A stretch of DNA of 7,814 nt from DASTDY01 sp035478375 (GCA_035478375.1 DATIJQ010000026.1:1-7814); one strand, 5' to 3'. Shown: positions 1 through 5,706, numbered from the stretch's first letter. The notes: generated from the sequence alone by a model not told the origin. Translations and numbers: made by a program.

Positions 1-2463
1 GGTTTTGCGACGATGGCGCTCGAAATCGTCAAAAAACTCAAACCCGATTACGTGTGTGTGGCGTGGGACAAGCCCAAAACTAACATTCGCGCGCGGTTAA
101 AATTGTATCCGCAATATAAAGCCAACCGCAAACCAGCACCACCCGATTTTTACGAGCAAGTACCAATTTTGCATGAGCTTTTGCAGTCGCTCGGCTGGCC
201 GCTATACGAACTTGACGATTACGAAGCCGACGATATTATGGGCGCCTTTGCCAAGCAGGCCGACGCTAAAGGTATTGATACTTATTTGGTCAGCTCTGAC
301 TTGGATTTGCTACAAGCTGTCGGTCCGCGCACCCACATTTACATGCTCAAAAAAGGCTTTAGTCAAATCGAATTGTTTAACGAAACGAGCTTTAGAGAAA
401 AGTACGGCGTTGACGCCCACCAGTGGATCGACACAAAGGCGCTCAAGGGCGATTCGAGCGACAACATCCCCGGCGTGGCCGGCATTGGCGAAAAAACCGC
501 GCTGCAATTAATCAGCGATTATAAAACGCTCGACGGCGTGTACCAAAATTTGGATAAATTAAAGCCGGCGGTTAAAGCTAAGCTCGAAGCCAATAAAGAC
601 ATGGCTTACCTCAGCAAAGAGCTTGTGACACTGATGTGCGACGCGCCAATTACGCTCGATTTTGACGCCGCAAAATTGCACGACGGCGTGACACCAGAGT
701 TTGTGGCGATGCTGCGCAAGTTGGAATTTAGAGCGTTACTGCGACAGGTTGAACCGTTGGTTGCTGCTGCGCCGGCTGCGGGCGGCCAAACATCGTTGCT
801 CGTACCTTCGGCCGAACCCACCGCCAAACAAATTGATTACAACCCAGCTGATTTTGCCGCTGGCAAACCACGTGTAGTGGCCGTTAATCCCGAAGCGACA
901 GAGTTGTGGGTGAGCATGGGCGATAAAAATTTTGCGGTTATTTCTTTAGTAGAGGAGCCGTCACCGCACGACTTTAGCATACTCGCGGCGACGCTTGCCA
1001 ATGGCTTTTTAATCGGCCACGACCTCAAGACCGTTTACCACGCATTTTTAGCGCTTGGCGTCGACTGGCAAGCTGAGGTAGGGCATGATACAAAAATTGC
1101 CGCCTTTATCCTTAACAGCTTGGAGCGCTCGCGCAACTTAAGTGATTTGCTTGGGCAAACTGTTGACCCCGAAGACCCGGCGCAGGCGGTTCCGGCAATT
1201 TGGCAGGCGTACGCCGAGCAAAAAATCAAGCTCGACGCTGCACTTGCCTTGCAAAAGGTCGCCACGCAGTTGGATTATCCAACGATTAATTTGCTGGCAA
1301 AAATTGAGCACCGCGGTATTACGCTCGACAGCGACAACCTGCGCACAATGAGCGAAAAGTTCGCGGTCCGCATCAAAGAATTCGAACAAAAAATTTACGA
1401 ACTCGCCGGGCAAGAGTTTAACATCAGTTCGCCCGCGCAACTCGGCACTATTTTGTTCGACAAACTGCAACTGCCAACCCAGGGCATTAAAAAAGGCAAA
1501 ACTGGCTATTCGACGGGGGCCAGCGAGCTCGACAAACTGCGCGGCCTGCACCCCATTGCCGACCTCATCACCCAATATCGCGAATATACAAAACTCAAAA
1601 GCACGTACATCGACGCGCTGCCAAAACTAGTCGACATAAATGGCAAGCTGCACACAACGTTTAACCAAGACGTTGCCGCCACTGGCCGGTTGAGTTCGAT
1701 TAACCCAAACTTGCAAAATATTCCCACACGGACCGAAATAGGGCAGGCGATTCGCGGCGCCTTTGTGCCGGCGCCAGGCCATGTGTTTGTCAGCGCCGAC
1801 TACAGTCAGTTTGAGCTGCGCCTCGCCGCTGTTATGGCCGACGACAAAGAGCTGGTCGAGAGCTTTAACAAAGACGACGACGTGCACGCCCTGACCGCCG
1901 CGCAGGTGTACGATGTGCCACTCGCCGAAGTTACCAAAGACATGCGCCGCCGCGCTAAAACGGTCAACTTTGGTATTTTGTACGGTATGAGTCCACACGG
2001 CCTCAGCGCCGCCACCGACATGGATTTTGCACAGGCTAAAGAATTTATCGCCAAATATTTTGAGCTGCGGGCGCCCATCCGCACCTATATGGAACGCACC
2101 ATAAAACGTGCCTTAATCGACGGTTACGTGGCGACAATTTTTGGCCGCCGCCGCCCAACGCCAGATCTAAAAAGCAGCAACTTTGCCGTACGCGAAGCCG
2201 CCAAGCGCGCCGCAATTAACATGCCAATCCAGGGGACAGAGGCCGATCTTATGAAACTCGCCATGTTAAAGGCAGAAGAAAATTTGGGCAATCTCGGCCA
2301 GCAAATTTTGCAAATCCACGACAGCATTTTGGTCGAAACGCCAACAAAAAACGCATCCCAAGTCGAAACAATTTTGCGCGACACAATGGAAAATATCTAC
2401 CCAGAGCTTGGCGTCAAACTTAAAGTTGATGTTAAAACGGGTAGAAACTGGGGTGAATTGTAA
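1..2463 (+). CDS. polA: DNA polymerase I, 5'-truncated by window edge
   Basis: This is family A DNA polymerase I, which fills gaps and removes primers in replication and repair. The reading frame is open from base 1 (G-F-A-T-M...) and aligns inside the 5'-nuclease domain, so roughly 40 N-terminal residues lie upstream and the ATG at 13 is not the true start. The 5'-nuclease domain shows YEADD, SSDLD and a helix-hairpin-helix with GDSSDNIPGV (about 448-510). The middle domain has the 3'-5' exonuclease fold but lost key acids: N (codon 886) stands for the first Asp of DxE, V (1033) for Asp424 and a Lys for Asp501 of E. coli, so proofreading is probably absent, as in Taq. Polymerase motif A is DYSQFELR (Asp codon 1798). 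Motif B is RRxAKxxNFGxxYG with Lys 1957, Phe 1969 and Tyr 1981. Motif C reads HDS (2317-2325) instead of HDE. No terminator follows the TAA. Confidence 0.97.
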   Translation, partial: GFATMALEIVKKLKPDYVCVAWDKPKTNIRARLKLYPQYKANRKPAPPDFYEQVPILHELLQSLGWPLYELDDYEADDIMGAFAKQADAKGIDTYLVSSDLDLLQAVGPRTHIYMLKKGFSQIELFNETSFREKYGVDAHQWIDTKALKGDSSDNIPGVAGIGEKTALQLISDYKTLDGVYQNLDKLKPAVKAKLEANKDMAYLSKELVTLMCDAPITLDFDAAKLHDGVTPEFVAMLRKLEFRALLRQVEPLVAAAPAAGGQTSLLVPSAEPTAKQIDYNPADFAAGKPRVVAVNPEATELWVSMGDKNFAVISLVEEPSPHDFSILAATLANGFLIGHDLKTVYHAFLALGVDWQAEVGHDTKIAAFILNSLERSRNLSDLLGQTVDPEDPAQAVPAIWQAYAEQKIKLDAALALQKVATQLDYPTINLLAKIEHRGITLDSDNLRTMSEKFAVRIKEFEQKIYELAGQEFNISSPAQLGTILFDKLQLPTQGIKKGKTGYSTGASELDKLRGLHPIADLITQYREYTKLKSTYIDALPKLVDINGKLHTTFNQDVAATGRLSSINPNLQNIPTRTEIGQAIRGAFVPAPGHVFVSADYSQFELRLAAVMADDKELVESFNKDDDVHALTAAQVYDVPLAEVTKDMRRRAKTVNFGILYGMSPHGLSAATDMDFAQAKEFIAKYFELRAPIRTYMERTIKRALIDGYVATIFGRRRPTPDLKSSNFAVREAAKRAAINMPIQGTEADLMKLAMLKAEENLGNLGQQILQIHDSILVETPTKNASQVETILRDTMENIYPELGVKLKVDVKTGRNWGEL

Positions 2464-2465
2464 GC

Positions 2466-2474
2466 TGTGGATAA
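2466..2474 (-). promoter_or_regulatory. DnaA-box-like 9-mer
   Basis: TGTGGATAA on the plus strand reads TTATCCACA on the minus strand, an exact match to the high-affinity bacterial DnaA box. It starts three bases after the polA stop codon. A one-mismatch copy, TGTGGATTA, lies at 2978-2986. There is no cluster of boxes, so this is not an origin by itself. It may be a regulatory or titration site, or chance. Confidence 0.35.
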
Positions 2475-2663
2475 GTTTGCTATTGAATTCTGAAGGAGTT
2501 GTCGCTACTGCTTTGGGAAGTCTGTGGTATACGTTCATCATGCCAATGCGGTGGTTTGCTATCCAATACGCTAACCGTGGCGAATGTGTTGGCTTCAACC
2601 TGAGCCTCTTGCCGTGGGAGGGTCAGGGCCTGTTTGGGTATCGTTGCTAGGAATTGCTTGTGG

Positions 2664-2689
2664 GCTGGCCGAGTCGTTTCTCGGTCAGC
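2664..2689. other. Strong 10-bp hairpin upstream of small membrane gene
   Basis: GCTGGCCGAG (2664-2673) pairs with CTCGGTCAGC (2680-2689) around a 6-base loop, TCGTTT. All 10 pairs form, one of them G-T. No T-tract follows on either strand. It lies just upstream of the promoter of the 2715 gene, covering its -35 region. It could be a Rho-independent-like stop for polA read-through, an mRNA 3'-end stabiliser or an operator. Confidence 0.5.
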
Positions 2690-2701
2690 TCGAAACTATT
2701 G

Positions 2702-2707
2702 TAGAAT
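2702..2707 (+). promoter_or_regulatory. -10 box of probable leaderless promoter
   Basis: TAGAAT ends 7 bases before the ATG at 2715. Transcription normally begins 6-7 bases after the -10 box, so the mRNA would start at or one base before the start codon. No good -35 box is visible; that region is covered by the 2664-2689 hairpin. Confidence 0.5.
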
Positions 2708-2714
2708 GGTGAAT

Positions 2715-2933
2715 ATGAAAGTAAATACAGAAGCAACTAAATTCGACCGTGTAAAAGTTGTTATTGGTTGGGTACTTTTTATTATTGGCATTTTTATCAT
2801 TACTGTAATTGGCTCATTCTATGGTTATGAGAGCACGACCGTTTGGGTTGCTGGATTCCTATTGGTAAGTAGTGGTTTACTTATTGCCAAAAGTCTTGCG
2901 CTCGCTCATTTTTTAACAAACTTTTTGGGTTGA
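2715..2933 (+). CDS. Small two-helix membrane protein, unknown function
   Basis: This 72-residue protein has a short charged N-terminus (K-D-R-K around residues 9-14), then two hydrophobic helices at about residues 14-34 and 42-64 joined by a polar turn containing YGYES. It should be an integral membrane protein with both ends on the same side. I do not recognise the family. I chose the ATG at 2715 because the TAGAAT box ends 7 bases before it; an ATG at 2706 is in frame but overlaps that box. There is no Shine-Dalgarno. The next membrane gene begins about 60 bases downstream and may be co-transcribed. Codon use is more AT-rich than in the flanking genes. Confidence 0.65.
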   Translation: MKVNTEATKFDRVKVVIGWVLFIIGIFIITVIGSFYGYESTTVWVAGFLLVSSGLLIAKSLALAHFLTNFLG

Positions 2934-2938
2934 ACCGT

Positions 2939-2968
2939 GACCAAAATTAACTCAAGGCGACCAAACTC
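2939..2968 (+). repeat. Short direct repeat GACCAAA, 20-bp period
   Basis: GACCAAA occurs at 2939-2945 and 2959-2965. Both copies are followed by an ACTC string (AACTC ending at 2953; ACTC ending at 2968). The 20-bp period is about two helical turns and the repeat fills the short gap between two membrane-protein genes. It could be an operator, but it is short enough to be chance. Confidence 0.25.
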
Positions 2969-2991
2969 GACTGCCTGTGTGGATTATTATA

Positions 2992-3543
2992 ATGCTCGCT
3001 AGACTGACTGGTTTTGCGGCGATTATTTTGCTCTGCGGCGCGGCGAGTTACGTTTTATACCGCTATCCGCGCCAACATCACCGGTCGCTTAGCATGCACA
3101 TAGGCGACCAGCGCGAAACGATTCTGTTGTTTGCTGGCGTTACTACGCCGGCGACCATTCTTTTGTATGTTAGTTTAACATTTTGGCTGGCGCCGAAGTT
3201 GGGTGTGAACAATGTTTTGTTCCAATCACTGCTTATCCCGGCGGTGGTGTGTCAAATTTTGGCCGCTTGGATTCCGCACACTACCGGCTGGCGAGTCGTG
3301 GCACATACCTTCTTTGCCTACAGCATGGCATTTTTTATGATGCTGCTGGTGATATATTTTTGCACTTTGTCGACACTGGGGCCGATTGCGCGAGCGACCG
3401 CGCTGCTAACTGCAACGTACATGATTGTTTGCTTAGGGATCTTGCAATTTTTAGCCCCAGTTAAGCGCAAATTTTTGTTTTACCAACTAAGTTTTGTTGG
3501 CGGTTTTTGCGCAACGATTTTAGTGATTATGGCCGGCGTGTAA
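2992..3543 (+). CDS. Six-helix integral membrane protein, unknown function
   Basis: This protein of 183 residues from ATG 2992 is mostly hydrophobic. Six membrane helices are predicted at about residues 5-23, 43-66, 75-94, 102-126, 133-154 and 161-181. The first loop is basic (YRYPRQHHR), which by the positive-inside rule places it and probably both termini in the cytoplasm. No catalytic or transport motif is recognisable. The start is uncertain: a GTG at 2977 is also in frame, neither start has a Shine-Dalgarno, and a perfect TATAAT (2988-2993) overlaps the ATG, so it cannot serve that start. The gene may be translated from the transcript of the 2715 gene. It could belong to a lineage-specific Patescibacteria family. 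Confidence 0.75.
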   Translation: MLARLTGFAAIILLCGAASYVLYRYPRQHHRSLSMHIGDQRETILLFAGVTTPATILLYVSLTFWLAPKLGVNNVLFQSLLIPAVVCQILAAWIPHTTGWRVVAHTFFAYSMAFFMMLLVIYFCTLSTLGPIARATALLTATYMIVCLGILQFLAPVKRKFLFYQLSFVGGFCATILVIMAGV

Positions 3544-3544
3544 C

Positions 3545-3628
3545 ATGAAAGCTGCAATTACGCGCGCTCAACAGCTCATAAACGAATGCCGCCAGCCAAT
3601 AACCGCGCGCGATTTGCTGGTACAATAA
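3545..3628 (+). CDS. Possible 27-residue micro-ORF
   Basis: An ATG one base after the stop of the preceding membrane gene opens a 27-codon frame whose TAA (3626-3628) overlaps the -10 box of the next gene. The peptide is polar, with basic and Gln residues and ending in ARDLLVQ. The tight spacing would permit translational coupling, but there is no Shine-Dalgarno and the length is within chance expectation. It could also be mere promoter spacer. Confidence 0.2.
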   Translation: MKAAITRAQQLINECRQPITARDLLVQ

Positions 3629-3632
3629 GGGT
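3618..3632 (+). promoter_or_regulatory. Extended -10 leaderless promoter
   Basis: TGG followed by TACAAT (3618-3626) is an extended -10 element (TGn-TAnAAT), which explains the lack of a recognisable -35 box. Exactly six bases separate the box from ATG 3633, placing the expected transcription start on the A of the start codon. The GGG at 3629-3631 is too close to serve as a Shine-Dalgarno. Confidence 0.6.
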
Positions 3633-3935
3633 ATGAAATCACGTTTAGAAGTTATCGCTCTGGCAATCGGCTGTGTACTTTTGGTAATCGGCGCGGTTGG
3701 GTTAGAGGCGGTGATGACCGCAAAACCCGAGCAGCCAAAAGGTGTCAAACAGCAAACGTTGCCGCTGACGCAGGATGAGATTCAGTCTGATCCGGCACTG
3801 CGCGATGCGGTTAACAAACAATTAAACCAGCCAAGTGATACGCCATCGCCACAAGGTGCTCAGGCGCCGACGCCACAGTCCACTGACACAGTGCCTCAAG
3901 CCGCGCAGCAAGACTTGCAAAATACGGGTAATTAA
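3633..3935 (+). CDS. Membrane-anchored protein with disordered Pro/Gln/Thr tail
   Basis: This 100-residue protein has a short basic start (MKSR), a single hydrophobic helix at about residues 7-28, and then a polar tail rich in Gln, Pro, Thr, Asp and Ser with no hydrophobic core. No lipobox or clear signal-peptidase site follows the helix, so it is probably a signal anchor with the tail outside the cell. Residues 43-63 (around TQDEIQSDPALRDAV) could form a short helix; the rest (SPQGAQAPTPQ...) looks disordered. I do not recognise a family. The start is supported by the extended -10 box six bases upstream. It ends 47 bases before the 3983 gene, which has its own promoter. Confidence 0.7.
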   Translation: MKSRLEVIALAIGCVLLVIGAVGLEAVMTAKPEQPKGVKQQTLPLTQDEIQSDPALRDAVNKQLNQPSDTPSPQGAQAPTPQSTDTVPQAAQQDLQNTGN

Positions 3936-3943
3936 GGTATAGT
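3915..3943 (+). promoter_or_regulatory. Sigma70-type promoter for the 3983 gene
   Basis: TTGCAA (3915-3920) and TATAGT (3938-3943) are separated by 17 bases. Transcription would start near 3950, leaving a leader of about 33 bases that contains the AGGAG ribosome-binding site. The -35 box lies inside the end of the preceding coding region. A TTGACA at 3963-3968 has no matching -10 box. Confidence 0.5.
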
Positions 3944-3972
3944 TGCTGGCGTCTGCATTCCTTTGACACGTG

Positions 3973-3977
3973 AGGAG
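3973..3977 (+). promoter_or_regulatory. Ribosome-binding site deciding the GTG start
   Basis: AGGAG ends five bases before GTG 3983, which is normal spacing. The alternative in-frame GTG at 3977 overlaps the AGGAG itself, so 3983 is the better start. Confidence 0.6.
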
Positions 3978-3982
3978 TGATT

Positions 3983-4819
3983 GTGCCGCATCCTGGCGTA
4001 TATAGAGCGCCGTTGCCCGACCTGCTTGTAGATAAACTCAAAGCGCAAGGTTTTGCTTTACGCATTCTGTGCGTGAACAGCCAGATTTTTGGCGCATCGT
4101 TGCAAGTCGCAACAGATGGATCAAACCTAGCCGAAGTGGTGAAGAGCTACCGGCTCATCGCCCAAGATTTGTCTTGTGACGGCAGGAACGTGCCGCACGT
4201 CACCACACCGGTGGGTGATTTTAGCGCGCAAACAAGCGTCGGTCTGGTGCCTTCTGCCGATACGCGACCGCTCGAACAGCGTGCGTGTTTGTTGAGCAAG
4301 ATGTTGTACCAGCCGTTCGACGCTCCGACAGCGTTTGCAATGCCGTTCAGGGCAGCGCCGACATTGTTTTTGTTGTACGACTACGCCTCCATTGGCACTG
4401 CACGCAATGTGCTGGTTTCGCCGGCAATGGTGCGGTGCCGGCCAACGCTTTTGGCTGCGAGCGCGCTGCAACAGGCGTTTGCTAATTTCCGCATGCTGAC
4501 TAACCGGCGTTTCCCAGATGGGAAGTTCCGGCCAGAACGCGTGTGGGCAGTGCTTTCGCCGGGTGCGTCTTTGGGGATTTCTAGGGAAGTTTGTCAGAAG
4601 CTTCCTAAAGTAAAGGGCAAAGCGCAATTCCTTACGGAGACACGACACGAACGACCATTCACCCTGGATGTGTGCGGGTATGTGCAACGGCTGTTGGTAG
4701 GCCTGGGAGTGTTCCAGGACCATATCGTAACGCTCAACCAGCTTGGTGGCGACAGCGATGTGTGGCAACCGGGCAAGGCGGGCAATCTCATGGCAGGAGT
4801 CTTGTATCGTACTCGGTAA
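3983..4819 (+). CDS. Degenerate YfiH/laccase-domain-like protein (tentative)
   Basis: This is a soluble 278-residue protein without signal or membrane helices. Several stretches align by eye, in order, with the YfiH/YlmD family (Cu-oxidase_4 fold, purine nucleoside phosphorylase-like): GASLQV at 37-42 (family SLN strand), a helix EVVKSYRLIA at 51-60, AAPTLFLLY at 124-132 (family ADCxPVLL), NVLVSPAMVR at 142-151 (family HAGWRG), VWAVLSPGASLGISREVC at 187-204 (family IGPxIGxxxYEV), TLDVCGYVQRLLVGLGV at 227-243, and GNLMAGVLY at 267-275 (family GRMAGVI). The family's metal-binding residues look replaced: QVHG by PVGD, the Cys of ADC by Pro, and the His of HAGWRG by Pro. If the relation is right, it is a non-catalytic paralogue. 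The alternative is an unrelated lineage-specific protein. It has its own promoter and ribosome-binding site and ends at a hairpin. Confidence 0.5.
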   Translation: MPHPGVYRAPLPDLLVDKLKAQGFALRILCVNSQIFGASLQVATDGSNLAEVVKSYRLIAQDLSCDGRNVPHVTTPVGDFSAQTSVGLVPSADTRPLEQRACLLSKMLYQPFDAPTAFAMPFRAAPTLFLLYDYASIGTARNVLVSPAMVRCRPTLLAASALQQAFANFRMLTNRRFPDGKFRPERVWAVLSPGASLGISREVCQKLPKVKGKAQFLTETRHERPFTLDVCGYVQRLLVGLGVFQDHIVTLNQLGGDSDVWQPGKAGNLMAGVLYRTR

Positions 4820-4833
4820 CAAAGAATGCGGAC

Positions 4834-4862
4834 AGACCCGGGCGGTGCGTGCCGCCCGGTCT
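4834..4862 (+). terminator. GC-rich hairpin after the 3983 gene
   Basis: CGGGCGG (4839-4845) pairs fully with CCGCCCG (4852-4858) around a six-base loop. C4838-G4859 and three more pairs (4834-4836 with 4860-4862) extend the stem past one bulged C at 4837. It begins 15 bases after the stop codon. The following bases (ATCCTTGG) are not a proper T-tract, so this may be a U-less terminator or a 3'-end protector. Confidence 0.5.
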
Positions 4863-4877
4863 ATCCTTGGAATTATT

Positions 4878-4899
4878 AAAAAATCCACCGGTTGGGTGG
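4878..4899 (-). terminator. Rho-independent terminator for the minus-strand gene
   Basis: Read on the minus strand, CCACC and GGTGG (plus 4895-4899 and 4885-4889) form a five-base stem with a five-base loop, followed after one base by six Ts (plus AAAAAA, 4878-4883). It lies about 55 bases beyond the stop of the minus-strand gene, after the 12-bp hairpin at 4917-4947. Confidence 0.5.
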
Positions 4900-4916
4900 G
4901 TAAAAACAGGGCTTTT

Positions 4917-4947
4917 GCCGGTGGTCACAGGATGCGTGACCACCGGC
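4917..4947 (-). terminator. Perfect 12-bp hairpin at end of minus-strand gene
   Basis: GCCGGTGGTCAC (4917-4928) and GTGACCACCGGC (4936-4947) are perfect inverted repeats with a seven-base loop. It begins seven bases beyond the minus-strand stop codon. On the minus strand it is followed by AAAAGCCCTG and only later by TTTTT, so it is not a textbook terminator. It shares the 13-mer ACCACCGGCGCCC (4939-4951) with the hairpin after the 5707 gene. Confidence 0.5.
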
Positions 4948-4953
4948 GCCCTT

Positions 4954-5499
4954 CTAGCTGGCGACGGCGCGCTCGCGGAGCATGGCAGAGCGGAAGAGCA
5001 CATCGCTGAATTCGTCAGCGAATCGCCGCTGGGCAGCATCGTTCGGCCAGTTGGCCATGCAGAGACGCATAATGCCGCAGGATCGTCCGATTGTGCCGGA
5101 ACGGGAGTTCGCTTCGCCGATGTAGTCGATCATGCTTTCCAACAGCTGCGCTGGCACGTCGAGAGGCCACAACAGTACGGTGAGCTTGGCCGCTGCCTTG
5201 TGACGGTCGGCGGCAGGTTCGTTTCTGACGAAATTCACCAGGCCGCTGAACAGGCGAGACTTTGCGTTGGGAAAATCGCCTAGCGCCTTGTGCAGCGGGA
5301 GCTTGGCCGTGTCGAGAGGTGAAACACACCCCCCGCGCTTGATGTACGGCTCCAGGCTGATGGTTCGCCCGGTGTCATTTCGTCTTGCCAACAGCAGGAG
5401 TTTGTCGCCGCTGACAATGGCGCTGTCGAAGCTGGCGACAATAAAGTGCTTGACGCCGTTGAACGTGACAGTGTTGCGTGCTGCTGCCGTGCTGAGCAT
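4954..5499 (-). CDS. Hypothetical soluble protein, 181 residues
   Basis: I do not recognise this protein. It runs from ATG (5499, minus strand) to TAG (4954). The N-terminal third looks like beta strands (NTVTFNGVKHFIVASFD, then DKLLLLARRND and TISLEPYIKRGG). The rest is helical with many Ala, Leu and Arg residues and ends RSAMLRERAVAS. No signal peptide or membrane helix is seen. An in-frame TAG seven codons upstream fixes the start region; no clear Shine-Dalgarno precedes the ATG. Codon third positions are strongly C/G-biased, which supports coding on this strand and differs from the AT-richer 2715 gene. It is divergent from the 5707 gene and convergent with the 3983 gene. Open frames on the opposite strand here are weaker. 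Confidence 0.6.
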   Translation of the reverse strand: MLSTAAARNTVTFNGVKHFIVASFDSAIVSGDKLLLLARRNDTGRTISLEPYIKRGGCVSPLDTAKLPLHKALGDFPNAKSRLFSGLVNFVRNEPAADRHKAAAKLTVLLWPLDVPAQLLESMIDYIGEANSRSGTIGRSCGIMRLCMANWPNDAAQRRFADEFSDVLFRSAMLRERAVAS

Positions 5500-5533
5500 G
5501 CAGGTGTTCCAATCGTGCTAGAAAGGGCAATAC

Positions 5534-5548
5534 ACCCGACGTTCGGGT
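5534..5548. other. Small hairpin in the minus-strand leader
   Basis: ACCCGA (5534-5539) pairs with TCGGGT (5543-5548) around a three-base loop. It would lie in the 5' leader of the minus-strand gene. On the plus strand it is followed by TTTCT, too weak for a confident terminator. Confidence 0.35.
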
Positions 5549-5555
5549 TTCTGTA

Positions 5556-5584
5556 ATACTATAATAAAGTCAATGTTTAGTCAA
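5556..5584 (-). promoter_or_regulatory. Probable promoter of the minus-strand gene
   Basis: On the minus strand, TTGACT (plus 5579-5584) and TAGTAT (plus 5556-5561) are separated by 17 bases. Transcription would begin near 5549, giving a leader of about 50 bases that includes the 5534-5548 hairpin. A TATAGT (plus 5558-5563) at 15-base spacing is an alternative -10. A perfect TATAAT on the plus strand (5560-5565) has no -35 partner. Confidence 0.4.
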
Positions 5585-5585
5585 T
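5568..5585. repeat. Tandem 7-4-7 direct repeat, candidate operator
   Basis: AGTCAAT occurs at 5568-5574 and 5579-5585, separated by GTTT, so the repeats lie one helical turn apart. On the minus strand they read ATTGACT-AAAC-ATTGACT and include the -35 box of the minus-strand gene. Two 7-bp direct repeats with a 4-bp AT-rich spacer is the geometry of sites bound by PhoB/OmpR-type response regulators. GTCAATAG recurs at 5638-5645 over the -35 box of the divergent gene. Confidence 0.4.
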
Positions 5586-5642
5586 AGCACGATCTGACTG
5601 CTAGTAAACGAAAATTATAAGATACCCACGTCCGCCGGTCAA

Positions 5643-5671
5643 TAGACAAAATTAAATATATATCCTACAAT
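5643..5671 (+). promoter_or_regulatory. Promoter of the 5707 gene
   Basis: TAGACA (5643-5648) and TACAAT (5666-5671) are separated by exactly 17 bases, a near-consensus sigma70 promoter. Transcription would start near 5678, leaving a leader of about 29 bases with the ribosome-binding site. The -35 box overlaps a GTCAATAG copy also found in the tandem repeat upstream. Confidence 0.6.
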
Positions 5672-5696
5672 TTTGCTGTCAGCTTCTCGAGACAAA

Positions 5697-5701
5697 AGGG
5701 G
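5697..5701 (+). promoter_or_regulatory. Ribosome-binding site of the 5707 gene
   Basis: AGGGG lies five bases before ATG 5707, the same spacing as the AGGAG sites of the 3983 gene and dut. Confidence 0.5.
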
Positions 5702-5706
5702 CGAGT

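Larger units (their letters stand above)
2464..2701. other. Gene-poor stretch after polA
   Basis: I see no convincing gene in this 238-base stretch. An AAGGAG Shine-Dalgarno-like string near 2492 is not followed by a usable ATG or GTG at normal spacing. A short open frame from the ATG at 2540 to 2650 (36 codons, rich in Trp, Cys and Gly) has no ribosome-binding site and could be a gene remnant or chance. A DnaA-box 9-mer and a strong hairpin inside the stretch are listed separately. Confidence 0.5.
5512..5593. repeat. 9-bp inverted repeat bracketing the minus-strand promoter
   Basis: ATCGTGCTA (5512-5520) and TAGCACGAT (5585-5593) are perfect inverted repeats, 64 bases apart. Between them lie the small hairpin at 5534-5548, the likely minus-strand promoter and the tandem AGTCAAT repeats. 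The arms could be two operator half-sites joined by a DNA loop. Confidence 0.45.

Noticed and set aside
2408..2650. 80-codon plus-strand open frame overlapping the polA end
   Set aside because: Its first third is an out-of-frame reading of polA and there is no ribosome-binding site; only the 2540-2650 part lies outside a gene and it shows no family features.
4127..4888. 253-codon minus-strand open frame antisense to the 3983 gene
   Set aside because: The protein is Arg/His/Cys-rich in the manner of an antisense shadow, and the plus frame has a promoter, ribosome-binding site and family resemblance.
4672..5283. 203-codon plus-strand open frame
   Set aside because: It overlaps the end of the 3983 gene, runs through two hairpins and is antisense to a better minus-strand gene; its protein lacks a plausible core.
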